Assembly: GCF_038595065.1 (NCBI RefSeq)
Contig: NZ_CP152003.1
Location: 4,134,001-4,198,000, forward strand
Source: Sutcliffiella sp. FSL R7-0096
GTDB taxonomy: Bacteria > Bacillota > Bacilli > Bacillales > Bacillaceae_I
Length of the DNA stretch: 64,000 bases
Direction of reading: 5' to 3'
The notes beneath the pieces were generated by a model. The model did no database searches, had not been told where the DNA came from, and saw only the letters and a program-made list of their open reading frames with translations. How positions within the stretch are numbered: the stretch's first letter is position 1; the number at the start of each line of letters is the position of its first letter. Below, piece after piece: positions 25,824 through 32,700 of the stretch. Position numbers and translations under genes: made by a program.

Positions 25824-26078
25824 CACCGATAAGTGTGCTTCTCAGTGTGTAGACAAAGTCATTTGAAGTTATAGTTTCCCCGTTGATCGCAGTGAAAGGA
25901 GCGTAGACTCCTGCGGGAGGAAAGGACATGGAAGACCCCGCAGGGCGTAGCCCGAGGAGGCTTCCGGACTGCCCGCGGAAAGCGAAGCTCCTGTAACGGA
26001 GATCAACTGTTATAGGTAATAACCAAACTAATCTATAGTTTGTCAACAGTCTGAGAAGCACACCGATAAGTGTGCTTC
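25824..26078 (-). repeat. R1 interspersed repeat, copy F, flanked by duplicated hairpins
   Basis: The core (25880-26010) runs from CGTTGATCGC to GATCAACTG with GGAGCGTAGACTCCTGCGGG, GACCCCGC and CCCGAGGAGGCTTCCGG, a divergent R1 subtype in reverse sense. The same 26-bp hairpin (AGAAGCACAC / GTGTGCTTCT, loop CGATAA) stands on each side, near 25825-25850 and 26053-26078. The right copy directly follows the yueD stop and would act as its terminator. Confidence 0.75.
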
Positions 26079-26837
26079 TTAGAGGAATTCTTTAATATCA
26101 TAGACTCTTCCGTTTTCTACATTACTTGAAAATAGTAAATCAATCATTTTTTTGGCTACAAACTCCGGACTTCTTAATTGCCCCTCTTCATGGTAGGATT
26201 TGAACATTTCTACATTATTGAAATTCTCTTTGTCAGAGCTACGGATGACTCCTTGCATAGCTGTATCCATGATCCCTGGTGAAAAAGAGAGAATGGTTGT
26301 CGGATGTGTAGCTTGGCTTTGCTCGAGTCCTACCGTTTTCGTGAACATATCTAGCCCGGCCTTTGTCGTGCAATAGGTGTTCCAACCATGGATTGGATGA
26401 TTTGCTGCACCGGAACTGATATTGACAATTACCTTTTTGCAGGTCCATTCCTCCGTCAGCCGGATGAATTCATTTGTCATGAGCATCGGTGTAAGGAGGT
26501 TGAGATGAACAGCTTTGATCATCGCGGACTCCTCCGCTTTCCCAGCAGGCTTTATCGGGTCGACCATTCCTGCATTGTTAATCAAGTATATTCCCTCCAC
26601 CTGATCATCTTCTTCGATGGTTGCTAAAAGATATTGTACAATCCCAGTCACCCGTTCATGCTTGCTCAAATCTTCTTGTAATAAAGTGATTTTTGCACCA
26701 TTCTGTTTTGCTGCCAGTTCTAGATCCTTATTTTCATTTCTAGCAATGCATATTACATGATGGTTTTCTTTTAATAGTAGTTTTACTGTAGCTTCTCCAA
26801 GTCCTTTAGAAGAGCCTGTGACGATAAAATAGTTCAT
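26079..26837 (-). CDS. yueD: (S)-benzoin-forming benzil reductase / short-chain dehydrogenase
   Basis: A 252-residue classical SDR. NADP-binding TGSSKGLGE (residues 7-15), NNAGM (about 90) and the catalytic Ser..Tyr-x3-Lys (NISSGAANHPIHGWNTYCTTKAG, about 143-162) are present. It resembles the YueD benzil reductases of Bacillus. Natural substrate is uncertain. A strong hairpin follows the stop. The M50 peptidase gene lies 15 bp upstream, so the two are likely an operon. Confidence 0.85.
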   Translation of the reverse strand: MNYFIVTGSSKGLGEATVKLLLKENHHVICIARNENKDLELAAKQNGAKITLLQEDLSKHERVTGIVQYLLATIEEDDQVEGIYLINNAGMVDPIKPAGKAEESAMIKAVHLNLLTPMLMTNEFIRLTEEWTCKKVIVNISSGAANHPIHGWNTYCTTKAGLDMFTKTVGLEQSQATHPTTILSFSPGIMDTAMQGVIRSSDKENFNNVEMFKSYHEEGQLRSPEFVAKKMIDLLFSSNVENGRVYDIKEFL

Positions 26838-26852
26838 TATATCACTCCCAAT

Positions 26853-27305
26853 CTATCTTTTTTTAAACCTAATCAGGGAAGAAGCAATCTGCCAGCCGTC
26901 CGAGCGTTTTTCTCCTAGTTTAAAGGGAATAAGATTGATAATGCCAATCCAGAGGCTGAAATAGACAAACAAAGCTGAAAAAGAAAACTGGAATGGAGTC
27001 CAAAAAGGTAGAATCAAAAGGATGGATAGTAAGTTAAAAAGAGGCCCACCAAAGGAAATCAAAGCAATTTCTTTCTTTGACATCTTTCCTGCATGTGCAT
27101 TGCTGGAGTACCCTCCCAAAAATGGGATGATGTTGAGCTGAATGCGTGTCCCCTTAAAATAGAAATCCAAGATCTTCGGGCCTACCCCAATCCCAATCTC
27201 CGTGTTTTTCACCTTATATAGTTTTGCCATACTCACATGACCTGCCTCATGAATCAGATGGACAAGCGGTACAATCAAGTAAAAAAACATCAATGTATCA
27301 AGCAT
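26853..27305 (-). CDS. Small M50-type membrane metalloprotease
   Basis: A 150-residue, strongly hydrophobic protein. The zinc-binding HEAGH motif lies in the first membrane segment (LIHEAGHVSMAKL, about 18-22). The second ligand region NLIPFKLGEKRSDGWQI near 130 resembles the NPDG-type motif of site-2 proteases but is not canonical. It is half the length of SpoIVFB-like enzymes and may be a minimal family member. Substrate is unknown. Confidence 0.75.
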   Translation of the reverse strand: MLDTLMFFYLIVPLVHLIHEAGHVSMAKLYKVKNTEIGIGVGPKILDFYFKGTRIQLNIIPFLGGYSSNAHAGKMSKKEIALISFGGPLFNLLSILLILPFWTPFQFSFSALFVYFSLWIGIINLIPFKLGEKRSDGWQIASSLIRFKKR

Positions 27306-27411
27306 ACCAAGGCAACCTTCTTTTTAGTCGTTGGTTTCATTATACATGAGTAGTATTTGTATGGGGAAATTTCGGCAGGTACATTTGGTCCGCAACCATA
27401 GAAATTTTTTT

Positions 27412-27451
27412 ATAAAAAAAGAACTAACTTCATTTTTTAAGAGTTAGTTCT
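27412..27451 (-). terminator. Rho-independent terminator after yrkJ
   Basis: AGAACTAACT / AGTTAGTTCT stem just past the stop, followed on the minus strand by a T-rich run. Confidence 0.85.
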
Positions 27452-27458
27452 TACTTTT

Positions 27459-28241
27459 TTATAAAATATCCAACCAAATCTTGATGGTCGTTGCTAAAAT
27501 CAATAAAGCTAAAATCCACTGTAATACTTTTGTATTCATCTTCTGCCCAAGCTTTGCGCCGATTGGAGCCGCTATGATACTTGCGATGACCATGACGATT
27601 GCTGGTATCAATAGCACCTGGCCAGTAGTTATCTTCCCGACGGTACTACCGATGGAAGAGATAAAGGTGATTGCAAGTGACGTCGCGATCGTCATACGTG
27701 TAGGAATCTTCAGTACCACAAGCATGATCGGTACAAGCAAGAATGCCCCAGCCGCTCCCACAATACCGGAGCCAATACCGACGATGAATGCTAGGATCGC
27801 AGCCAGCGCTTTATTGAAGGTAACTTGATCTAGTGGTATCTCATCAATGCCTTTTTTAGGAACGAACATCATAATAACAGCAATAAGTGCAAGGATACCA
27901 TAAACCATATTAATACCATCAGCGCTCATAAGGCGGGAACCATATCCTCCGATAAAGCTACCTATCAGGATACTTACTCCCATATAAATGATTAGGTCTT
28001 TATTTAAATAGCCGCCTTTACGATAGGCCCACACACCTGAAATCGTGGCGAAAAACACCTGAACCGCACTGACTCCTGACACCTCATGTGCCGTGAGCGC
28101 GGTAAGACCGAGCATCGGTGGAATATATAAAAGCATTGGGTATTTGATAATCGAACCACCAATACCAACCATCCCTGACACAAACGAACCAATAAAACCT
28201 ATCGCAAACAAAGCTAAAAGCCACATAATATCGATTTCCAT
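27459..28241 (-). CDS. yrkJ: TauE/SafE-family sulfite/thiosulfate permease, YrkJ-like
   Basis: A 260-residue protein with about eight transmembrane helices. The duplicated TauE/SafE motifs are visible ([17 protein letters not shown] near 25; [17 protein letters not shown] near 155). The family exports or imports sulfite and related sulfur oxyanions. GGAGGAGGG precedes the ATG. It is the last gene of the persulfide locus, after a terminator and an R1 repeat, so it may need read-through or its own promoter. Confidence 0.88.
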   Translation of the reverse strand: MEIDIMWLLALFAIGFIGSFVSGMVGIGGSIIKYPMLLYIPPMLGLTALTAHEVSGVSAVQVFFATISGVWAYRKGGYLNKDLIIYMGVSILIGSFIGGYGSRLMSADGINMVYGILALIAVIMMFVPKKGIDEIPLDQVTFNKALAAILAFIVGIGSGIVGAAGAFLLVPIMLVVLKIPTRMTIATSLAITFISSIGSTVGKITTGQVLLIPAIVMVIASIIAAPIGAKLGQKMNTKVLQWILALLILATTIKIWLDIL

Positions 28242-28289
28242 AAAGCATCCCTCCTCCTAGTTCTAACTAGTACGGTGTTGCATATTACA

Positions 28290-28417
28290 CAGTTAGTTTC
28301 CGTTTCCGGATGTTCGCTTTCCGCGGGGCGGTGCTTGAGCCTCCTCACAACGCTTCAGGGGTCTCAACCTACCGCTACCTTCCGCCGGAGTCTCACATCC
28401 TGCACTACAATTAACTG
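28290..28417 (+). repeat. R1 interspersed repeat, copy G (variant subtype)
   Basis: About 128 bp bounded by CAGTTAGT and TTAACTG. It shares TTCGCTTTCCGCGGGGCGG, GAGCCTCCTC and CCGGAGTCTC with copy B. It lies between yrkH and yrkJ. Confidence 0.85.
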
Positions 28418-28457
28418 GGGGACCATTCTTTATTGATAACTCCCCTTTAATGAATTT

Positions 28458-28484
28458 TTCCGCCCTTCGACATGAAGGGCGGAA
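28458..28484 (-). terminator. Terminator after yrkH-like gene
   Basis: TTCCGCCCTT / AAGGGCGGAA, 10-bp stem with a 7-nt loop, followed on the minus strand by AAATTC rather than a clean T-run, so termination may be partial. Confidence 0.6.
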
Positions 28485-28519
28485 TTCCTTTGAGGGTCTG
28501 ACCCCTCTTCACAATTTTT

Positions 28520-29647
28520 TTATCCGTGCACCGCGCAACGGTTTGGACCGATTTCCATGTCGCGTTGTTCGTCTTCGGTTGGGTTGATTTTGCCCATGTT
28601 TAGTTGGCGGATTTCTTGGTATGCGTTTGGTTGCGGTGGCAGTTTTTCGGAAACTAGTTTGCGGAATTCTGCTTCGTCTTCGATGTTTAGACCTGCATTG
28701 TTTTCAAACAAATCGCCTAGACGTGCTGCTACTAGACCACCTTCGCCAACTTCGGACATTGTACCGAAGTGAGCCGGTAACACCAAAAGATTTTCTGACA
28801 ACTCTTTGTAACGAGAGTAAAGTGTTTCGCGTAGATCTGCTACCCAGTCCTCTGCTTTTCCGGCAAGGTCAGGACGGCCAATGGATTCCACGAATAGAAT
28901 GTCACCACTTAATAAGAAACGGTTATCCACTACGAAAGATGTACTTCCAATCGTGTGACCCGGTGAGTAGATTGCCTGTACAGCAACCTTCGTCGTACCG
29001 ACCGTGATTTCCACTCCGTCTTCAAGTGCTGCGTAATCAAACGTTACTTCTTCTGCATCCTTTGGAGGTAACCAATACGTCGAATTCGTTGCTTCACGAA
29101 GCATGCGTCCACCGGAAATGTGGTCTGCATGCAAGTGCGTGTCAGCCACATGGACTACTTTCAATCCTTTTGCTTCAGCAAATGAAATGTACTGATCCAC
29201 CATACGTGTAGAATCAATAATCATCACAGAACCATCAGATTCGACCAAATAGCTTAAGCAACCTTTTCCAATACGGACGAACTGCCACAGCGTGCCGCCA
29301 TCTGTTAAATCTGCTACCTTAACTGGCTCCAAGTACTCGCTCCAAGCCTTCATTCCACCTTGCAAGTAAGAAACATTCTTCACACCAGCTTCAACCAGCA
29401 TTTCACCAACAAAGATAGAAGACCCCTCTTTTGCACATACAACCAATACATTTTCTGATGGAATTTGGTCTAATATTTCCTCTACGCCTTCCATTAACTC
29501 AAAGTAAGGTACATTTTTATGCTCAACAGATTCGCCTTCAATTTTCCAATCAGCAAATGCATTTTCATTTCGCACATCTAAAATAAATAATAATTCATTA
29601 GCTAGGATCTTCTTCGTTACATCTTTTGCAGTCATTGCGTTTAACAT
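28520..29647 (-). CDS. yrkH: Rhodanese / metallo-beta-lactamase fusion (persulfide dioxygenase type)
   Basis: A 375-residue fusion. An N-terminal rhodanese domain (1-105; DVRNENAF, active-site Cys in VVCAKEGSS) is followed by a metallo-beta-lactamase domain (about 120-330; [25 protein letters not shown]). The family oxidises glutathione- or CoA-type persulfides to sulfite using one iron; domain order is the reverse of CstB. The last 40 residues ([10 protein letters not shown]) are a conserved tail. An ATACC...GGTAT operator-like palindrome overlaps its ribosome binding site. Confidence 0.88.
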   Translation of the reverse strand: MLNAMTAKDVTKKILANELLFILDVRNENAFADWKIEGESVEHKNVPYFELMEGVEEILDQIPSENVLVVCAKEGSSIFVGEMLVEAGVKNVSYLQGGMKAWSEYLEPVKVADLTDGGTLWQFVRIGKGCLSYLVESDGSVMIIDSTRMVDQYISFAEAKGLKVVHVADTHLHADHISGGRMLREATNSTYWLPPKDAEEVTFDYAALEDGVEITVGTTKVAVQAIYSPGHTIGSTSFVVDNRFLLSGDILFVESIGRPDLAGKAEDWVADLRETLYSRYKELSENLLVLPAHFGTMSEVGEGGLVAARLGDLFENNAGLNIEDEAEFRKLVSEKLPPQPNAYQEIRQLNMGKINPTEDEQRDMEIGPNRCAVHG

Positions 29648-29653
29648 GAATAA

Positions 29654-29669
29654 ATACCCCCTGCGGTAT
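29654..29669. promoter_or_regulatory. CstR-like operator ahead of yrkH
   Basis: ATACCCCCTGCGGTAT, a 16-bp palindrome of the same type as those near 32.0 kb, 7 bp upstream of the start codon. Confidence 0.55.
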
Positions 29670-29700
29670 AATTTATTTTAAAAAAATTTAGATGGTTAAG

Positions 29701-30252
29701 TTAAGCTGTAGTACCTTCCCACTTGCTCATTCCCGGAACAACATTCCTTACATTTGTAAAACCTAGTTCTGTCAACTTTTGTGCAGCCATATCACTGCGA
29801 CTTCCTGTACGGCAAACGACATATGTTTCTTTTTCTTTATCTAAATCTGCTACGCCATTTTCAAGATCACCTAATGGAACGGATACTGCACCACGAATGT
29901 GTCCGAATGCATACTCGGCAGGTTCACGGACATCAAGTACCGTAATGTCTGTTTCCAATTTTGCAGCCAACTCTTCGTTCGTTGCGACATGAGGATAGTT
30001 TTGCTCCTCTTTTTCCTCTTCTGCTCTTGCTTTACGGATATAATGCTTCAGCACATCTCCTTCCTCAAGTGTTCCTAAATATTGATGGCCGATTTTATCT
30101 GCCCATGCTTTGATATCCGCTTTGGAACCTTTATCGGTTGCAAGTACTTCCAATACTTCTCCTGATTCAATCTGATCGATTGCCTTTTTTGTACGCACGA
30201 TCGGCATTGGACACGCCAATCCTTTAGCGTCTACAGTCAAGTTTACATTCAT
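29701..30252 (-). CDS. yrkF: TusA-rhodanese fusion sulfurtransferase
   Basis: A 183-residue protein. An N-terminal TusA domain (1-75, Cys in GLACPMPIVRTKKA) is fused to a rhodanese domain (about 90-183, active-site loop CRTGSRSD). It moves persulfide sulfur between carriers. ATG 30252 is preferred to GTG 30261 because the GGAG site would be only 2 nt from the GTG. It is the B. subtilis YrkF architecture. Confidence 0.9.
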   Translation of the reverse strand: MNVNLTVDAKGLACPMPIVRTKKAIDQIESGEVLEVLATDKGSKADIKAWADKIGHQYLGTLEEGDVLKHYIRKARAEEEKEEQNYPHVATNEELAAKLETDITVLDVREPAEYAFGHIRGAVSVPLGDLENGVADLDKEKETYVVCRTGSRSDMAAQKLTELGFTNVRNVVPGMSKWEGTTA

Positions 30253-30281
30253 CGTTAGCACATCTCCTTTTTGTTAAAAAA

Positions 30282-30578
30282 TTATTCTACTTTACCTTCC
30301 CACTCGAGCATTCCGCCGACCATATTAATGACGTCGAAACCTTGGGCTACCAAGAACATGGAGGCCTTCCCACTTCTTCCACCTGAACGGCAGACCATGA
30401 AATGCGTTTTGGATTTATCGATATCTTGCGTACGAAACTCCAATAAACTTAACGGAATGTTCATTGCTTGTGGAATCTTTCCTGCAGCTACTTCCTCCGC
30501 TTCACGAACATCAATGATCGATATCTGCCCGCCTGCAGCAAGCATTGCTTCTAATTCCTGTGGTGTAATCTCTTTCAT
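30282..30578 (-). CDS. Single-domain rhodanese
   Basis: A 98-residue rhodanese with the active-site loop CRSGGRSG (about residue 65) and the conserved IIDVREAEE. It is cytosolic and transfers sulfane sulfur. It is 20 bp upstream of the TusA-rhodanese gene and certainly in the same operon. An R2 repeat separates it from the next upstream rhodanese gene. Confidence 0.9.
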   Translation of the reverse strand: MKEITPQELEAMLAAGGQISIIDVREAEEVAAGKIPQAMNIPLSLLEFRTQDIDKSKTHFMVCRSGGRSGKASMFLVAQGFDVINMVGGMLEWEGKVE

Positions 30579-30670
30579 GTTTGACAGCCCCTTTTCTATT
30601 TATAAGGATATCTTCGTAAACTTTGTTGCTTTTCGTATTAATACATCAACCGTTTATTCCTTACTGTCGT

Positions 30671-30787
30671 GCTCTTTTCCCTGCTGGACTTAAAAATACT
30701 ACTTGCAATCTTCACAGTGTGTAAGCAGTAAAAAGTCCAATTGCCGACTTTTTACTAGTAAATAGCAACAATCTTTGAGAAAAGAGC
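30671..30787 (+). repeat. R2 interspersed repeat, copy b
   Basis: 117-bp core bounded by GCTCTTTTC and GAAAAGAGC. It has a central hairpin GTAAAAAGTC / GACTTTTTAC around CAATTGCC. Similarity to copy c continues about 70 bp further upstream (from about 30605). Confidence 0.85.
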
Positions 30788-30796
30788 CTTTTATAA

Positions 30797-31153
30797 TTAC
30801 CAGGCATTCATGCCACCTTTTACATTGGCAAGCTTCGTGAATCCTGCTTTCTTCAATTGTTTGACGGCTGCATTACTGCGCATGCCGCTTTGACAGATGA
30901 CAATAGTCTCTTTGTCTTTAGAAAGTTTATTTATGTTGTTCCCAATGGTATTCAATGGGATATTTTGAAACGGTCGAATATGATTCCCTTTGTATTCCAT
31001 CGGTGTACGAACATCAATGAACTGTTTGTTCTTGTCGTTTAATTCCTGTTTTAAATCAGCCGTTGTTATCTGACGGACCCCGGCAGTCGGCTTCATTCTG
31101 CTGATCAGAAAAGCCACTGCCAGCTCCAATAAAATATAAGGAAAAAACTCCAT
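30797..31153 (-). CDS. Membrane-anchored rhodanese
   Basis: A 118-residue protein. An N-terminal transmembrane helix (about 3-18) is followed by a rhodanese domain with IDVRTPMEY and the active-site loop CQSGMRSN (about 88). It ends soon after GGMNAW. It probably holds a rhodanese at the cytoplasmic face of the membrane. Member of the persulfide operon. Confidence 0.88.
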   Translation of the reverse strand: MEFFPYILLELAVAFLISRMKPTAGVRQITTADLKQELNDKNKQFIDVRTPMEYKGNHIRPFQNIPLNTIGNNINKLSKDKETIVICQSGMRSNAAVKQLKKAGFTKLANVKGGMNAW

Positions 31154-31167
31154 CTAGCCACACCCCT

Positions 31168-31644
31168 TTAGATGAATAAGTTCACATTGCCTTCAGAAGC
31201 ATCGCCTAGATATGCGCCAACCCCTGCATACTCAATTCCGCCGATCATCTCTTCGTGCTTCAAGCCAAGTAAATCCACTGTCATTTGGCAGCCGACAAGT
31301 TTAACATCCTGCTCTTTTGCCATCTCTATTAAGCTTGGTAAAGACTGTACATTATGCTTTTTCATGATTCCTTTAATCATTTTCGGACCCATGCCAGCCA
31401 TGTTCATCGTGGACAATGGCAGCTTGTTAGCTCCGCGTGGCATCATTTTGCCGAACATTTTTTCGATAAAGTTTTTCTTTACTGGAACAAGCTCCTCTTT
31501 TCGAAGTGCATTCAATCCCCAGAATGTGTGGAAAATCGTTACTTCATGATCATATGCTGCTGCACCGTTCGCGATAATATAAGCTGCCATCGCTTTGTCA
31601 TAGTCACCGCTGAAAAGTACAATCGTTGTTTTCTTCTTTTCCAT
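31168..31644 (-). CDS. yrkE: DsrE-family sulfur carrier, YrkE-like
   Basis: A 158-residue DsrE/DsrF/DrsH-type protein. The conserved Cys lies in KLVGCQMTVDLLG (about residue 120). IVLFSGDYDKAMAAYIIANGAA is the family N-terminus. It carries sulfur together with TusA and rhodanese proteins. It sits between the TusA gene and the membrane rhodanese gene. Confidence 0.9.
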   Translation of the reverse strand: MEKKKTTIVLFSGDYDKAMAAYIIANGAAAYDHEVTIFHTFWGLNALRKEELVPVKKNFIEKMFGKMMPRGANKLPLSTMNMAGMGPKMIKGIMKKHNVQSLPSLIEMAKEQDVKLVGCQMTVDLLGLKHEEMIGGIEYAGVGAYLGDASEGNVNLFI

Positions 31645-31682
31645 GATAAGATCCTCTCCTTTTGTCTTTGTTTTATCTATCG

Positions 31683-31910
31683 TTACGCTTTTTTAATATA
31701 GAAAGTAAATACGTCGTTATCTTCTTTCATGTCCAATAGCTCGTTTCCAGTTGCTTTACACCATGCTGTCAAGTCGGTCTTAGCACCTTTGTCAGTAGTG
31801 ATAACCTCTAGAATCTCACCGCTGTTCACATCATTTAATGCTTTTTTTGTTTTCACCAATGGCATTGGGCAAGCTAATCCTTTTGCGTCTAATACTTTGT
31901 TTACATTCAT
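31683..31910 (-). CDS. yrkI: TusA-type sulfur carrier protein
   Basis: A 75-residue TusA/SirA-like protein with the sulfur-carrying Cys in GLACPMPLVKTKKA (about 14). GGAGG precedes the ATG. It is the first structural gene after the regulator, directly behind the operator cluster, so probably first in its own transcript. Confidence 0.92.
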   Translation of the reverse strand: MNVNKVLDAKGLACPMPLVKTKKALNDVNSGEILEVITTDKGAKTDLTAWCKATGNELLDMKEDNDVFTFYIKKA

Positions 31911-31932
31911 GTGTAATTCCTCCTAATGTTTT

Positions 31933-31946
31933 TACCCCTAGGGGTA
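31933..31946. promoter_or_regulatory. CstR-like operator 1
   Basis: TACCCCTAGGGGTA, a perfect 14-bp palindrome 22 bp upstream of the tusA-like start. Confidence 0.7.
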
Positions 31947-31992
31947 TTTATTTGATTAAAAAAATATATAATATTTTATATTTTATATTTTC

Positions 31993-32008
31993 ATACCTGG
32001 TAGGGTAT
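31993..32008. promoter_or_regulatory. CstR-like operator 2
   Basis: ATACCTGGTAGGGTAT, imperfect palindrome of the same series. Confidence 0.6.
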
Positions 32009-32040
32009 ATTTCACTTCAAAAAAAAGTGGCTTATCCCTA

Positions 32041-32056
32041 ATACCCTTAGGGGTAT
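32041..32056. promoter_or_regulatory. CstR-like operator 3
   Basis: ATACCCTTAGGGGTAT, one mismatch from a perfect palindrome. Confidence 0.7.
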
Positions 32057-32095
32057 ATTAACATATAAAAAAATATGATGCGACCTTTCGTTTAA

Positions 32096-32111
32096 ATACC
32101 CTAGTGGGTAT
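32096..32111. promoter_or_regulatory. CstR-like operator 4
   Basis: ATACCCTAGTGGGTAT, palindromic arms ATACCC / GGGTAT. Confidence 0.7.
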
Positions 32112-32126
32112 CAATAACTCTATAAT

Positions 32127-32142
32127 ATACCACTTAGGGTAT
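32127..32142. promoter_or_regulatory. CstR-like operator 5
   Basis: ATACCACTTAGGGTAT, 15 bp from operator 4 and just past the regulator stop. Confidence 0.6.
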
Positions 32143-32162
32143 ATTATCAAATACTTTTTTAA

Positions 32163-32423
32163 CTACCTGCTTTTAATGAGAAGATCGACAGCTTGTTGCA
32201 CCATTTCGCTAGTCTCTTCTCCTTTTAGTACATTTTCCCGAACACATTGCTCTAGGTTTGTACTAACGATGACGCCAATGGCACGTTCGATTGCTGTCGT
32301 TGCTGCATTTAACTGTGAAACCACATCACGGCAATCTTCACCTTGCTCCATCATATGAAGAACTCCCCTGATTTGCCCTTCGGCACGTTTCAAACGATTC
32401 TTCATTTGGTTTGTGTATTCCAT
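32163..32423 (-). CDS. cstR: CsoR-family persulfide-sensing repressor (CstR/YrkD type)
   Basis: An 86-residue all-helical CsoR-family repressor (MKNRLKRAEGQIRGVLHMM). The two sensor cysteines are present (GEDCRD, about 30; NLEQCVRE, about 59). The position of the CsoR copper-ligand His is Asn (N-x3-C), as in persulfide-sensing CstR rather than copper-sensing CsoR. It should leave DNA when its Cys pair forms di- or trisulfide links. ATG 32423 lies 11 nt after GGAGG. It is followed by five operators and the sulfur-transfer genes. Confidence 0.9.
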   Translation of the reverse strand: MEYTNQMKNRLKRAEGQIRGVLHMMEQGEDCRDVVSQLNAATTAIERAIGVIVSTNLEQCVRENVLKGEETSEMVQQAVDLLIKSR

Positions 32424-32480
32424 AGCAGCATGCACCTCCTGTTGAAAATAATGTAGTAACAATGTCTATGCTCATATGTT

Positions 32481-32496
32481 ATACCCCATAGGGTAT
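32481..32496. promoter_or_regulatory. CstR-like operator 6, upstream of cstR
   Basis: ATACCCCATAGGGTAT, about 58 bp upstream of the cstR start, consistent with autoregulation. Confidence 0.7.
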
Positions 32497-32634
32497 ATTG
32501 TCAACCCTTTTAATAACAAATCTTTTACTGTTGTTGCTTCATATCTTCTATACCAATATAAAGCAACCCTCAATAAATAAAATCGTTTCAACAAACACCT
32601 ATTTGTGGTAGGATTATTCTTGTATATCAGTTAG

Positions 32635-32646
32635 CGAAACGTTTCA
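32635..32646. promoter_or_regulatory. LacI-type operator ahead of the GH35 gene
   Basis: CGAAACGTTTCA, perfect GAAACGTTTC palindrome, repeated ahead of other genes of the glycan locus. Confidence 0.7.
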
Positions 32647-32659
32647 ATTTAGGGTATTT

Positions 32660-32673
32660 TGTAAGCGCTTTTC
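32660..32673. promoter_or_regulatory. Probable cre site ahead of the GH35 gene
   Basis: TGTAAGCGCTTTTC matches most of the CcpA cre consensus; it lies 27 bp before the start codon. Confidence 0.55.
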
Positions 32674-32700
32674 TATTTTACGTTAAGGGGATGAAAAGAC

